Below are positions 54,787 through 63,873 of a stretch of 64,000 bases of DNA, one piece after another (the first letter of the stretch is position 1; each line of letters begins with the position of its first letter). The notes under the pieces are model-generated. The model saw nothing but the letters and a program-made list of their open reading frames with translations, did no database searches and was not told the origin of the DNA. Where the stretch lies: positions 39,049-103,048 of the forward strand of contig NZ_JABFMX010000015.1 of assembly GCF_013359735.1 (NCBI RefSeq), read 5' to 3'. Source of the stretch: Arthrobacter sp. C9C5. Lineage in GTDB: Bacteria > Actinomycetota > Actinomycetes > Actinomycetales > Micrococcaceae. Made by a program: the position numbers and the translations under genes.

Positions 54787-55527
54787 ATGACCTCAATCAC
54801 CCCTGAAAAACTGCTGGAGGAACTCCGCCGCGCCGCCGACGTCGTGACCGGAATCGCCGCCAAACTGGACGACCAGGACGTCCTGGCCCCGTCCGAACTC
54901 CCAGGCTGGACCCGCGGGCACGTCCTGGCCCACCTGGACGGAATCGCCAACGCGATGGCCCGCCAGGTTGAATACGCCGGCCGCGGCGAAAGCATCGAAC
55001 TCTACGACGGCGGCTTCGAGGGACGCACCCGTGCCATCGAACTTGCCGCCGGCCACAGCGCTGAGCAGCACCGGGCCGCGCTGGCCGCTGCCGTCGGGCG
55101 TGCGCTGGGCGCCTTCGGGTCGCTGGAGGCTGCGGGCTGGCGGGAGCCGATCAGTTACCGCGGCGGCGTTGTGTTCGACGGCGGCCTGGCGCTCTGGCGC
55201 GAACTCACGATCCACGCCACCGACCTCGGCACCGGCCGCGGCCCCGAAACGTGGAGCAAGCCGTTCTGCGAGCATCTCTTCGAGTTCCTGGCCGCCCGGG
55301 TGCCGGAGGGCGAGCGGTTTGTGCTCCAGCCGCTCGGCCTGCCCTCCGTCGCGGTCGGCGCCGCCGGCGGACGCTCCACCGCCATCAACGGCATGCTCAC
55401 TGACATCGCGGCATGGCTGGCCGGGCGCACCCCCACCCTGGGGAGCCTGCGCGCCACGGCCGCGGCCGACGGCGTCGAACTGCCCGCGCTGCTGCCGTGG
55501 CCCGCGGGCGTTCCAGTGACGAACTAG
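54787..55527 (+). CDS. Mycothiol-dependent maleylpyruvate isomerase-like (DinB-fold) protein
   Basis: A 246-aa protein of the TIGR03083/MDMPI group. The four-helix N-terminal domain has LPGWTRGHVLAHLDGIANAM and GLALWRELTIHATDLGTG, supplying the three histidines that bind a divalent metal. A smaller C-terminal domain follows. Family members use mycothiol, the actinobacterial thiol, to isomerise or transfer; the substrate is not known here. No aromatic catabolic genes are nearby, so a maleylpyruvate role is not supported by context. Confidence 0.8.
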   Translation: MTSITPEKLLEELRRAADVVTGIAAKLDDQDVLAPSELPGWTRGHVLAHLDGIANAMARQVEYAGRGESIELYDGGFEGRTRAIELAAGHSAEQHRAALAAAVGRALGAFGSLEAAGWREPISYRGGVVFDGGLALWRELTIHATDLGTGRGPETWSKPFCEHLFEFLAARVPEGERFVLQPLGLPSVAVGAAGGRSTAINGMLTDIAAWLAGRTPTLGSLRATAAADGVELPALLPWPAGVPVTN

Positions 55528-55571
55528 GCCAGCGAAGAACCAGGCCAGTGAAGAACTAGGGTGCAGGCAAA

Positions 55572-56087
55572 CTAGGCCTGCACGGCCATGGCCAGCTGCC
55601 GTTCGCGGTCCAGCAGGCTCTCCTTGATGGCGAGCCCCCAACGGAACCCGCCCAGGCTCCCGTCGGTGCGGATCACCCGGTGGCATGGCACGAACAAGGC
55701 GGCCGCGTTGAAGGCGCAGGCGCTGGCCGCCGCCCGGACGGCCTTGGCGTTGCCGGACAGTTCCGCGTACTCGGTGTACGTCACCGGATGCCCCGGCGCC
55801 ACGGTCCGGAGCATGTCCCAGGCATGGCTGCGGAAGGGGCCCGATTTCTGCAGCACCGGGACATCCATCGCGGCTCGCGGGTTGCCGGCGTAGAACTCCT
55901 CGACGGCGGCAGATATGCCGCCCAGTTGCGAGACCGGTTCGTAGCCGCCGGGCAGCAGTTCCGGATGGATCTGGCCGGTGAGTTCGCCGGGCACCGCGGT
56001 CCAGCCCGAGGCCAGCACCGCGCCGTCCCGGGCAATGATGGTGAACGGGCCGTCCGGGGTGGACATGGTCAAAAGCTGGGCTTTCAT
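55572..56087 (-). CDS. ogt: Methylated-DNA--protein-cysteine methyltransferase
   Basis: A 171-aa O6-alkylguanine repair protein. The acceptor Cys is in [19 protein letters not shown], with the recognition helix [16 protein letters not shown] upstream (Asn-containing hinge, where Arg finger and Asn are expected). N-terminal alpha/beta domain residues 1-85. It overlaps the ada-alkA gene by 4 bp, forming an alkylation-repair operon like mycobacterial Rv1317c-Rv1316c. Suicide repair: one methyl transfer per molecule. Confidence 0.95.
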   Translation of the reverse strand: MKAQLLTMSTPDGPFTIIARDGAVLASGWTAVPGELTGQIHPELLPGGYEPVSQLGGISAAVEEFYAGNPRAAMDVPVLQKSGPFRSHAWDMLRTVAPGHPVTYTEYAELSGNAKAVRAAASACAFNAAALFVPCHRVIRTDGSLGGFRWGLAIKESLLDRERQLAMAVQA

Positions 56088-57727
56088 TTCGTCACTTTCT
56101 TCGAGGCTGCTGTCGTGGTCCGTGCTGTCTTGGTCCGGACTGAGTTTGTCCGCGCTGTCTTGCTCCGCGCTGAGTTTGTCAGCGGGCCGGGCCGGGCCGA
56201 TGCGGCCGCCCGCCAGAGGTGCATGGTGGCGTAGGAGCGCCAGGGACTGACCTCCCGAAAATCGGGAGTGAGCGAATCGGGAGAGATCGAACCGGGGGAG
56301 AGCGGCTCGGCGGACAGGCCATCCGCAGCCGCGGCGGCGCCACCGGCGTTATCGTCTGTTTCCTGCGCCAGCGAGCGGATACCGTTGCGGACCGCGGCGT
56401 CGTTGGCCAGGAAAACGTCCGGGGCGCCGATCACGCGCATCGCGACATAGCCCACGGTCCAGGGCCCGACGCCGGCCAGCGGCAGGAGCTTGGCCTGCAG
56501 CCCGGCCAAGTCGTCGCCGTAGCCAAAATCCAGTTCACCGGCGGCCATCGCCGCGGCGGCGCCGCGGATGGAGCCGATGCGGCGCTGAGGTCCGCGCAGC
56601 AACTGGAACCCGGTGTCCGCGATGTTCGCCGCCGTCGGGAAGAGCCGGTGCAGGCCGTCCGCCGGAACCAGGCTCTCGCTGCCGCACGCGGAAAGCTGGA
56701 CCAGGGCCGTCCTCGCAGCCGCGACGGTGATCTGTTGGCCGATCATGGCGCGGATCAGCAGCTCCTGCGGATCCACGGCCCCGGGCATCCGCATGCCGGG
56801 AGCGGCGGCAACGCTGGCCGCCAGCCGCGGATCGGCGGCGAGTGAGGTATCGATCGCGACCGGGTCGGCGTCGAGATCCAGCAAGCGCCGGACCCGGCTG
56901 AGCAGCGAGGCCAGATCCCGCAGGTCCACCGCCCCAATGGTCAGCCTCAGGGGCCGGCCCGGGGAGCCGGCATCGTAGTCCACCCGGAAGCGGGCGTCCC
57001 CGTGGGCCAACCGCAGGGTCCGGGCGTAGGAGGCGGAGCTCCCTTCCTCGATGCCCGGGATGGCGCGGACGGCCAGGAATGCGAACACCCCAGGATCGAA
57101 CGGCTCCCGGTAGGGCAGGTTCAACGTCAGCGCCGTGGAGGCCACCGCGGCCCGGGCCGTCGCCTGCTGGTGCCGCGCCGTGGCCCGCAGCGCCGAGGGG
57201 GTCATGGCAAAGACCTCGGTGATGGTCTCGTTGAACTGCCGGACGCTGCTGAAACCCGAGGCGAACGCGATGTCGGCGGCCTTCATCGAGGTGGAGACCA
57301 GCAGCGTCCGGGCGGTCTGGGCGCGGCTGGCCCTCGCCAGCGAGAGCGGGCCGGCACCGAGTTCGTGGCTGAGGATGCGGTTGAGCTGGCGCGAGGAGTA
57401 GCCGAGCCGCGAGGCGAGTCCTTCCACGCCGTCGCGGTTGATCACGCCGTCGTTGATCAGGCGCATGGCCCGGCCCGCGACGTCGGAGCGGACATTCCAC
57501 GCCGGTGTGCCCGGCACGGCCTCGGGGAGGCAGCGTTTGCACGCCCGGTAGCCCGCGTCATGCGCGGCGGCGGACGTCTCGTAGAACGTGACATTGCCGG
57601 CCTTCGGGGTCCGCGCCGGGCAGGAGGGCCGGCAGTAGATGCCGGTGGTGCGGACAGCGGTGTAGAACTGCCCGTCGAAACGGGGGTCCCGGGCATCGAT
57701 TGCCCGGTAGCGCTGCCAAAAGTCCAT
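56084..57727 (-). CDS. Ada-AlkA fusion: alkylation-response regulator and 3-methyladenine glycosylase
   Basis: A 547-aa protein. Domains: Ada N-terminal methyl-phosphotriester domain (residues 1-75) with zinc cysteines in [10 protein letters not shown] and [10 protein letters not shown]; AraC-type HTH (about 85-185, [20 protein letters not shown] and [14 protein letters not shown]); then an AlkA-type HhH glycosylase (about 200-500, with [20 protein letters not shown] and the [16 protein letters not shown] hairpin; catalytic Asp in [11 protein letters not shown]). It lacks the O6-methyltransferase part of E. coli Ada, which is encoded by the overlapping ogt gene. The last 30 residues are a Thr/Arg/Lys-rich repeat tail. 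Confidence 0.93.
   Translation of the reverse strand: MDFWQRYRAIDARDPRFDGQFYTAVRTTGIYCRPSCPARTPKAGNVTFYETSAAAHDAGYRACKRCLPEAVPGTPAWNVRSDVAGRAMRLINDGVINRDGVEGLASRLGYSSRQLNRILSHELGAGPLSLARASRAQTARTLLVSTSMKAADIAFASGFSSVRQFNETITEVFAMTPSALRATARHQQATARAAVASTALTLNLPYREPFDPGVFAFLAVRAIPGIEEGSSASYARTLRLAHGDARFRVDYDAGSPGRPLRLTIGAVDLRDLASLLSRVRRLLDLDADPVAIDTSLAADPRLAASVAAAPGMRMPGAVDPQELLIRAMIGQQITVAAARTALVQLSACGSESLVPADGLHRLFPTAANIADTGFQLLRGPQRRIGSIRGAAAAMAAGELDFGYGDDLAGLQAKLLPLAGVGPWTVGYVAMRVIGAPDVFLANDAAVRNGIRSLAQETDDNAGGAAAAADGLSAEPLSPGSISPDSLTPDFREVSPWRSYATMHLWRAAASARPGPLTNSARSKTARTNSVRTKTARTTTAASKKVTK
56109..56183. repeat. 30-bp tandem repeat in the ada-alkA 3' end
   Basis: Two and a half copies of a 30-bp unit: partial at 56109-56123, then units starting at 56124 and 56154, each with GCTGTCTTG then TCCG and CTGAGTTTGTC. 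It encodes the basic tail [20 protein letters not shown]. The 30-bp period keeps the reading frame. Confidence 0.75.
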
Positions 57728-57816
57728 GGGTCCATCCTGCCAGCCTCCGGCGGCCTCTGCTAGCGGAAATCGGACACGGCCGTGAGGGGCCGCTATGCCG
57801 CGATTGAGGGGTTTGT

Positions 57817-57822
57817 TAAAGT
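57817..57822 (+). promoter_or_regulatory. -10 element of a leaderless promoter for mpg
   Basis: TAAAGT lies 6 nt before the mpg ATG. The GGAGG directly abuts the start codon, so it is not usable as a ribosome site. Confidence 0.5.
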
Positions 57823-57828
57823 CGGAGG

Positions 57829-58470
57829 ATGGATTCCAGCGTGACGCCTGACGCCCTGCGCGGGCTGCTGTCCGCCGACGCCCGAACCGTGGCCCCGCTG
57901 CTGCTCGGCGCGGTGTTGACGCACAGCGGCCATGGCGGACCGGTTGCGGTGCGGATCACCGAGGTCGAGGCCTATCTGGGGCCGGAGGACTCGCTCCACC
58001 CTGATCCAGGCTCGCACACCTTCCGCGGCCAGACCCGGCGGAACGCCCCGATGTTCGGCCCGGCGGGGCACCTTTACGTCTACTTCACCTACGGGATGCA
58101 CCATTGCGCCAACATAGTCTGCGGTCCCGAGGGGGTGGCCTCCGCCCTGCTCCTGCGCGCCGGTGAAGTCGTGGCGGGGGAGGAACTGGCCGAGGCGCGG
58201 CGGCCGACGTCGAAAGCGCCGAAGGACCTCGCCAGCGGTCCGGCCCGCTTCGCCACCGCCCTGGGATTGACGACGGCGGACAGCGGCCGCGACGCGCTCA
58301 GTGCTCCGTTCCGGCTCGAGCTCCCGGCCGTCCCGGCAGCCGCGATCAGCTCCGGGCCGAGGGTGGGCGTCTCCGGCGCCGGCGGCACCGACGACTACCC
58401 GTGGCGTTTCTGGCTCACTGGCGACCCGACCGTATCCCGTTACAAAGCCGCGAAGGTCCGGACGGCTTAG
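57829..58470 (+). CDS. mpg: DNA-3-methyladenine glycosylase (AAG/Mpg family)
   Basis: A 213-aa base-excision enzyme of the human AAG type, unrelated in fold to Alk[21 protein letters not shown] carries the catalytic Glu; [20 protein letters not shown] and [20 protein letters not shown] are family signatures; [19 protein letters not shown] closes the C-terminus. With ada-alkA and ogt on the other strand this makes a three-way alkylation-repair cluster. Mpg lies near tyrS in mycobacteria too. Confidence 0.96.
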   Translation: MDSSVTPDALRGLLSADARTVAPLLLGAVLTHSGHGGPVAVRITEVEAYLGPEDSLHPDPGSHTFRGQTRRNAPMFGPAGHLYVYFTYGMHHCANIVCGPEGVASALLLRAGEVVAGEELAEARRPTSKAPKDLASGPARFATALGLTTADSGRDALSAPFRLELPAVPAAAISSGPRVGVSGAGGTDDYPWRFWLTGDPTVSRYKAAKVRTA

Positions 58471-58479
58471 CCGGCAATC

Positions 58480-59145
58480 ATGGGCGAAGGCAAGCGCGGA
58501 AAGCCAGGCAGCGAGCTCGAACGGCTGGTGATTTTTGAGCAGCTGGCCGCCGAGTATTTCCGGATGGTGGCGCTGTTCCAAGCCGACGCGGAGCCGCCAG
58601 CGGTGCGCTCCAGCGCGGGTGGGATAGAGAGGGAGCGCAGGCATTGGATCGAGCTTTTTCGTGCCGCCCTGCTGCGCAAATTCATCGTGCGCGATGAACA
58701 CGTTTCACTCAAGCTTGTAGTGAGGGCGCTCCGGCTCTGCAACTACTCGGCGGACCGCCACCTGACGGAAGGTACGGAGCAAGTGGTTGAGCTGTTCACC
58801 GCGGAGATGGTCCAAGGCCGTCAGCCTGTGCAGCCAGGGTCCGGACAAGGCGAAGGTCCGGCCCCGGATGAAGGGCCGGACCGCTTCGAGGACGTTCTCT
58901 ATGGACGGCTTTTGCACGGCGACGCCGACCGCTTCCACCGCTCCAGCTGGGCAAACGACTACGCCCGCCTCAGCGTCGCAGCGGACAGCCGGTTCGACGC
59001 GGAGCACGCACTCGCCAAGGCGCTGGAACTCGTCAGGTACGGATTTGCCCATGACCTCCTGCGGTCCCCGGAAGCAGCGGTCGACGCGGCCGGCCCGCCT
59101 GCGGACGGGCCGCCTGCGGCCGACCCGCCGACGCCCGACGGGTAG
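58480..59145 (+). CDS. Hypothetical protein
   Basis: A 221-aa protein I do not recognise. The N-terminal two thirds look helical and globular (ELERLVIFEQLAAEYFRMVA, LFRAALLRKFIVRDEHVSLK, FEDVLYGRLLHGDADRFHRS, WANDYARLSVAADSRFDAEH), and the last 25 residues are a Pro/Ala/Asp repeat. No signal peptide, membrane segment or catalytic motif is evident. It starts 9 bp after mpg and has no clear ribosome site. Codon use is slightly less GC-biased at 58500-58780 than in neighbours. Real coding is favoured over the antisense frame because of its balanced amino acid composition. Confidence 0.6.
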   Translation: MGEGKRGKPGSELERLVIFEQLAAEYFRMVALFQADAEPPAVRSSAGGIERERRHWIELFRAALLRKFIVRDEHVSLKLVVRALRLCNYSADRHLTEGTEQVVELFTAEMVQGRQPVQPGSGQGEGPAPDEGPDRFEDVLYGRLLHGDADRFHRSSWANDYARLSVAADSRFDAEHALAKALELVRYGFAHDLLRSPEAAVDAAGPPADGPPAADPPTPDG

Positions 59146-59187
59146 GCCGGTAGGCCGCGGTCGGAACGATCGTTTGCTACCAGCCAG

Positions 59188-59193
59188 TAAGAT
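59188..59193 (+). promoter_or_regulatory. -10 element of a leaderless promoter for apt
   Basis: TAAGAT lies 6 nt before the apt GTG, without a ribosome site. Confidence 0.5.
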
Positions 59194-59199
59194 TGATGG

Positions 59200-59763
59200 G
59201 TGAAACAAAGCGAGCAGGCCCAGCCCCAGACCAGCAACGCAATCCCGGTGGACGAGCTGATCGCCAGCCTGTGCGCCACCGTCCCTGACTACCCCAAGCC
59301 GGGAATCGTCTTCAAGGATCTGACCCCGGTCTTCGCCGACGGGGCCGCCCTCAAGGCTGTAGTCGATGCGCTGGTGGCGCCCTTCCACGGCCAGTTCGAC
59401 GCCGTCGCCGGCGTGGAAGCCCGCGGCTTCCTGCTGGCCGCAGCCGCCGCCTACGCTACGGACACCGGCGTCGTCACCGTCCGCAAGGCCGGCAAGCTGC
59501 CGCGTGAAGTGGTCTCCGAGGACTACTCGCTGGAATACGGCACCGCCACCCTGGAACTGCACAGCGCGGACCTGGCGCCGGGCACCCGGGTGCTCATCCT
59601 CGATGACGTCCTCGCCACCGGCGGCACCCTGGGCGCAGCCTCCCGGCTGTTCGAACGCTGCGGCGTCGAGGTGGCCGGCGTCGGCGTGGTGATGGAGCTC
59701 GGCGGGCTGAACGGCCGCGCGGCACTGGCCGGCCACCGCATCCACTCCCTGCTGAACCTCTAG
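59200..59763 (+). CDS. apt: Adenine phosphoribosyltransferase
   Basis: A 187-aa purine salvage enzyme making AMP from adenine and PRPP. PDYPKPGIVFKDLTPVFAD is the Apt N-terminal signature; GVEARGFLLAAA and VRKAGKLPREVVSEDYSLEY line the active site; the PRPP-binding motif is VLILDDVLATGGTL. GTG start with a leaderless-type -10. In many actinobacteria apt sits between secDF and relA; here it stands between a hypothetical gene and helD. Confidence 0.96.
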   Translation: MKQSEQAQPQTSNAIPVDELIASLCATVPDYPKPGIVFKDLTPVFADGAALKAVVDALVAPFHGQFDAVAGVEARGFLLAAAAAYATDTGVVTVRKAGKLPREVVSEDYSLEYGTATLELHSADLAPGTRVLILDDVLATGGTLGAASRLFERCGVEVAGVGVVMELGGLNGRAALAGHRIHSLLNL

Positions 59764-59864
59764 CAGCCGGCAGTCGGCCGGATGCGTCCCAGAGTGCATC
59801 GACGGAGGGCGCGGCGGCCTCGGTAGAATGCCTGAAAAAAGCCCAGTCTGATGAAAACTGACAT

Positions 59865-59887
59865 ATTTCGGGAGCGGACACCGAAAT
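59865..59887. promoter_or_regulatory. Inverted repeat in the helD promoter
   Basis: ATTTCGG and CCGAAAT, perfect 7-bp arms with a 9-bp spacer, lie just upstream of a -10-like TAGGAT (59893-59898), covering the space where -35 and spacer would be. A repressor site is plausible. It does not resemble the rifampin-associated element described upstream of some helD genes. Confidence 0.5.
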
Positions 59888-59932
59888 GGTTGTAGGATGG
59901 TTGGTCTGTCTTTTTCGATAGGGGAACGTTCG

Positions 59933-62161
59933 ATGCACGACGCTGATTTGGCCCATGAACGCGACTATGTAGCCGGACTGTATGCCCGGCTGGATGAGCT
60001 GCGGGCGGAGAAGCGCGCCCAGCTCGCCCAGGTTCGCCGCGCCGGTGCCGTGGGCACCATGCAGAACGTCTCCGAGCGGGACGCGTTCGCCGCACTCTAC
60101 GAGGACCGCCTCGCCCAGCTCGACGCCGTCGACGACCGCCTCGTGTTCGGCCGCCTGGACCTCGACTCCGGGGAAGCCCAGTACATCGGCCGCATCGGCC
60201 TGACCACCGAGGACCTGCAGCGGCTGATGGTGGACTGGCGGGCGCCCGAAGCGGGCCACTTCTACCAGGCCACTGCCTTCGACCGGCAAGGTGTACGCCG
60301 ACGCCGGCACCTGATCCTGCAGGGCCGCGAAGTCAAGGCGATCGAGGATGACGTGCTCGACGCCGACATGCTGGCAGACAACGACTCCCTGCAGGGCGAA
60401 GGTGCGCTGCTCGCGGCCCTGAACTCCAAGCGCACGGGCCGGATGTCGGACATCGTGGGCACCATCCAGTCCGAGCAGGACCGGATCATCCGTTCGTCCA
60501 TCTCCGGGGCCCTCGTGGTCCAGGGCGGACCCGGCACCGGCAAGACCGCCGTTGCCCTGCACCGCGCCGCCTACCTGCTCTACACCCACCGGGACCGGCT
60601 CAAGACCGCCGGCGTGCTGCTGGTGGGCCCGTCGTCGTCGTTCATGAACTACATCGAACGGGTGCTGCCGTCCCTGGGCGAGACCGGCGTCGTGATGGCG
60701 AGCCTGGGCCGGCTGATGCCCGGCATCCACGCCGTTGCCGAGGACGATTCCGACGTCGCGGCCATCAAGGGCCGGCTCGACATGGCCGAGGTCGTCGCCA
60801 ACGCGGTTGCCAACCGGCAGCGGATCCCGGCCGAAAACCGCGTCCTCGAAGTGGACGGCCGCAAGCTCGTGCTGACGCCGCGGCAGGTCCGCCGTGCCCG
60901 CGAGAAGGCGCGCGCCACCGGTAAGCCGCACAACGAGGCCAGGGTCTCCTTCGTCAAGATCCTGCTGCGCGAACTGACCGAGCAGATGACCGAACTGGTC
61001 GAGGCCGGCAGCATCGGCAACAACGCCGACCGTTCCTACCTCGCCGAGGACGTCCGTTCGGCGCGGGACGTCCGCGTGGCCCTGAACCTGTGCTGGATGC
61101 CGATGACCCCGGAGAAGCTGGTGGGCGAGCTGCTGAGCAAGCCCGCCATCCTCGAGGCCTGCACCCCGAACCTCAGTGCGGCCGAACGCGCCCGGCTGCT
61201 CCGGCCGGCCGGTTCGCCGTGGACCGAGGCCGACGTGCCGCTGCTGGACGAGGCCGCCGAACTGCTCGGCGAACTGGATCCGGCTGCCGGCCGTGGCCTG
61301 GCCCAGCAGGAGCACGACCGGGCCCGCGACCTCGCCAACGCCAAGCAGACCCTGGTCAACATGGAAACGGCCGGTGTGGATGTCCTCATCTCAGCCGAAG
61401 AGCTCGTGGACCAGAACCAGGAACGTGAGGCGCGGCTGACCGCGGCGGAGCGGGCCACGAGCGACCGCACCTGGGCCTTCGGGCACATTGTGGTGGACGA
61501 GGCGCAGGAGCTCTCGCCCATGCAGTGGCGGTTGCTGGTCCGCCGCTGCCCGCTGAAGTCGTTCACGATCGTCGGCGACATCGCCCAGACGAGTTCGGTG
61601 GCCGGGGCCAAGTCCTGGCAAAGTGCACTGGCCCCGATGTTCGGTGACCGCTGGCAGCTTGAGGAACTCACCGTCAACTACCGCACCCCGTCGCAGATCG
61701 CCGAGGCGGCCGCCCGGATGGCCAATGCTGCCGGCCTGGTCGTCTCCGCGCCCAAGGCAGTCCGCGAGGGACGCTGGTCGCCGGTGATCGACCGCGTCGA
61801 ATCCGGCGCGATCGTGCCCCGGCTCCTGGAGGTGCTTCCCGAGGAATTGGATGCGCTCGACGGCGGCCTGCTGGCCGTGATCGCCGACGGCGGGCTCCTG
61901 CCGGAGGCCACGGCCGCGCTGCGCGCCGCGTACGGCCGCCGCGTCGGCACGGGCGCCGGCAGCTACGAGCAGGACATTGTGGTGATCAGCCCCCGCGAAG
62001 CTAAGGGGCTGGAGTTCGACGGGGTCGTGGTGCTGGAACCGTCCGCCATGCTCAACCACGAGCACGGCCGGGTCGGCGATCTGTACGTCGCGATGACCCG
62101 CCCCACCCAGCGCTTGCGTCTCATCGCGGCCGCCGCCGTGCCGGCAGGCATCGAAGACTAA
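59933..62161 (+). CDS. helD: HelD-like RNA polymerase-associated ATPase/helicase
   Basis: A 742-aa superfamily 1 (UvrD/Rep-like) ATPase. An N-terminal coiled coil with LAHERDYVAGLYARLDELRA is typical of HelD, which inserts into the RNA polymerase channels and recycles stalled enzyme; actinobacterial versions can protect against rifampicin. Walker A is GGPGTGKTAVALHRAAYLL near residue 205; Walker B is VVDEAQELSPMQW near 520; GDIAQTSS, YRTPSQIAE and EAKGLEFDGVVVLE complete the helicase motifs. The start at 59933 is preceded by AGGGGAA; an ATG 36 bp upstream lacks one. Confidence 0.9.
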   Translation: MHDADLAHERDYVAGLYARLDELRAEKRAQLAQVRRAGAVGTMQNVSERDAFAALYEDRLAQLDAVDDRLVFGRLDLDSGEAQYIGRIGLTTEDLQRLMVDWRAPEAGHFYQATAFDRQGVRRRRHLILQGREVKAIEDDVLDADMLADNDSLQGEGALLAALNSKRTGRMSDIVGTIQSEQDRIIRSSISGALVVQGGPGTGKTAVALHRAAYLLYTHRDRLKTAGVLLVGPSSSFMNYIERVLPSLGETGVVMASLGRLMPGIHAVAEDDSDVAAIKGRLDMAEVVANAVANRQRIPAENRVLEVDGRKLVLTPRQVRRAREKARATGKPHNEARVSFVKILLRELTEQMTELVEAGSIGNNADRSYLAEDVRSARDVRVALNLCWMPMTPEKLVGELLSKPAILEACTPNLSAAERARLLRPAGSPWTEADVPLLDEAAELLGELDPAAGRGLAQQEHDRARDLANAKQTLVNMETAGVDVLISAEELVDQNQEREARLTAAERATSDRTWAFGHIVVDEAQELSPMQWRLLVRRCPLKSFTIVGDIAQTSSVAGAKSWQSALAPMFGDRWQLEELTVNYRTPSQIAEAAARMANAAGLVVSAPKAVREGRWSPVIDRVESGAIVPRLLEVLPEELDALDGGLLAVIADGGLLPEATAALRAAYGRRVGTGAGSYEQDIVVISPREAKGLEFDGVVVLEPSAMLNHEHGRVGDLYVAMTRPTQRLRLIAAAAVPAGIED

Positions 62162-62286
62162 GGCCGGCCCCCGCCCCGGTGGCGGCGGCCCAGGCTGCCG
62201 CCCCGGGACACCGCGGCTGTGCTGGGCCCGTCACACCCTGTGCCGTCACGAGCTGGAGCGGGGCCGTCGGGCCCCGTCGATCCTGC

Positions 62287-62292
62287 TAACTT
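62287..62292 (+). promoter_or_regulatory. -10 element of a leaderless promoter for tyrS
   Basis: TAACTT lies 7 nt before the tyrS GTG at 62300. The upstream 140 bp after helD contain only a weak GGCGGC/GCCGCC hairpin. Confidence 0.45.
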
Positions 62293-62299
62293 AGATTCC

Positions 62300-63613
62300 G
62301 TGTCCCAGCTAAATGATCTTCAGTCCCAGCAGAACGACCCCGGCTTCGCCAACATCTGGCAGGAGCTGAAATGGCGCGGCCTTGTCCACGTTTCGACGGA
62401 CGAGGCGGAGCTGGAGAAACTGCTCGCCGGCGCCCCCGCAACGTACTACTGCGGCTTCGACCCCACCGCGCCCAGCCTGCACCTGGGCAACCTCGTGCAA
62501 CTGCTGCTGATGCGCCGGCTCCAGCTGGCCGGGCACAAGCCCTTGGGGTTGGTGGGAGGTTCCACCGGACTGATCGGCGACCCCCGGCAGACCGCCGAGC
62601 GGGTGCTCAATACCCCGGAGACCGTAGCGGAATGGGTCGGCCGGCTGCAGGGCCAGGTCCAGCGCTTCCTTAGCTTTGAGGGCGACAACGCGGCCCGGAT
62701 GGTCAATAACCTCGACTGGACCGCCCCGCTGAGCGCCATTGATTTCCTGCGCGGCATCGGAAAGCACTTCCGCGTCGGCACGATGATCAAGAAGGACATC
62801 GTTGCCACCCGCTTGAACTCGGACGAGGGGATCAGCTACACCGAGTTCAGTTACCAGATCCTGCAGGGCATGGACTACCTGCAGCTGTTCCGCGACTACG
62901 GTTGCGTGCTGCAGACCGGCGGCTCCGACCAGTGGGGCAACCTCACCAGCGGCACGGACCTGATCCGCAAGGTGGAGGGCAAACACGTCCATGCGCTGGG
63001 CACGCCGCTGATCACCAACTCGGACGGCACCAAGTTCGGCAAGAGCGAGGGCAACGCGATCTGGCTGGACGCGGAGATGTGCAGCCCCTACGCCTTCTAC
63101 CAGTTCTGGCTCAACACCGCCGACGCTGACGTCGCCGCCCGCCTCAAGGTCTTCACCTTCCTCAGCCGCGCTGAAATCGAAGCCCTCGAAACCTCGGTCG
63201 CCGAGCGCCCGTTCGCACGTGTTGGCCAGCGGAAGCTTGCCTACGAGGTGACCTCGCTGGTGCACGGCGTCGAGGCCACCGAAAAGGTCATTGCCGCCTC
63301 GGCAGCCGTGTTCGGCGGCGGGGACCTGACCGCCCTGGACGCTGAGAGCCTCCAGGCCGCGACTGCGGAACTTCCCTCCGCCACCGTGGACGGCTCCGGG
63401 CTCGGCATCATCAACCTGCTCGTGGCCACCGGGCTCTCCGAAAGCAAGTCCGCGGCCCGGCGGACCGTGGGGGAGGGCGGGGCTTACGTGAACAACACCA
63501 AGATCTCCGATCCCGACGCGGTTATCGCGCCGGACGAACTGCTGCACGGGCGCTACCTGTTGTTGCGCCGCGGCAAGAAGAACCTGGCAACCGTGGAGGT
63601 TTCGGGGGCCTAG
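62300..63613 (+). CDS. tyrS: Tyrosine-tRNA ligase
   Basis: A 437-aa class I synthetase. YCGFDPTAPSLHLGNLVQLL includes the HIGH-like HLGN; LITNSDGTKFGKSEGNAIWL includes the KMSKS-like KFGKS. YQILQGMDYLQLFRDYGCVL and GGSDQWGNLTSG shape the tyrosine site. The C-terminal S4 RNA-binding domain (SKSAARRTVGEGGAYVNNTK) is present. GTG 62300 gives the usual TyrS length; a longer frame upstream is Pro/Gly-rich and not conserved. Confidence 0.97.
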   Translation: MSQLNDLQSQQNDPGFANIWQELKWRGLVHVSTDEAELEKLLAGAPATYYCGFDPTAPSLHLGNLVQLLLMRRLQLAGHKPLGLVGGSTGLIGDPRQTAERVLNTPETVAEWVGRLQGQVQRFLSFEGDNAARMVNNLDWTAPLSAIDFLRGIGKHFRVGTMIKKDIVATRLNSDEGISYTEFSYQILQGMDYLQLFRDYGCVLQTGGSDQWGNLTSGTDLIRKVEGKHVHALGTPLITNSDGTKFGKSEGNAIWLDAEMCSPYAFYQFWLNTADADVAARLKVFTFLSRAEIEALETSVAERPFARVGQRKLAYEVTSLVHGVEATEKVIAASAAVFGGGDLTALDAESLQAATAELPSATVDGSGLGIINLLVATGLSESKSAARRTVGEGGAYVNNTKISDPDAVIAPDELLHGRYLLLRRGKKNLATVEVSGA

Positions 63614-63649
63614 CCGGCACCGCACGAAGAGCAGCGGTTCAGCCTCACG

Positions 63650-63702
63650 CACGCTCCCCTCCGGCCGATTTGCACGGCCGCAGGGGAGCGTGTATTGTTT
63701 TC
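63650..63702 (+). terminator. Rho-independent terminator after tyrS
   Basis: An 18-bp stem with one mismatch (CACGCTCCCCT then CGGCCG, and complement), a 7-nt loop, then TATTGTTTTC. It is the most classical terminator in the window and insulates tyrS from the rRNA promoter. Confidence 0.9.
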
Positions 63703-63844
63703 TGAGTCGCCGCCGTTGAGTGGTGACCAACCCCCAACAAAAAGAAGCAATTCTTCCTGCGCAAGACGTGGGAAATCGAAATTGCTTCGCATTTTGCTGG
63801 GCGCATTCGCTTCTGCGGAGTGAATTTCGGAAGAACTTCCGGGT
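63703..63844. other. A/T-rich region upstream of the rRNA promoter
   Basis: Markedly richer in A/T than the rest of the window, with a GAAGCAATT / AATTGCTTC inverted repeat (63744-63752 and 63780-63788). No convincing gene. A/T-rich upstream sequence commonly boosts rRNA promoters. Confidence 0.5.
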
Positions 63845-63873
63845 TTGCAAAGTGGAAATGAATGAAATAAGCT
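63845..63873 (+). promoter_or_regulatory. rRNA operon promoter
   Basis: TTGCAA, a 17-bp spacer and TAAGCT: the best sigma70-like promoter in the window. Transcription would begin near 63880 and run into the pre-16S leader. Confidence 0.75.

Noticed and set aside
59594..61315. A 573-codon minus-strand open frame opposite apt and helD
   Set aside because: It is antisense to genes with complete catalytic motifs; composition (Gly, Asp, His, Val rich) is that of a reverse-frame artefact.
62309..63850. A 513-codon minus-strand open frame opposite tyrS
   Set aside because: It is antisense to tyrS and runs through its terminator; no motif or ribosome site.
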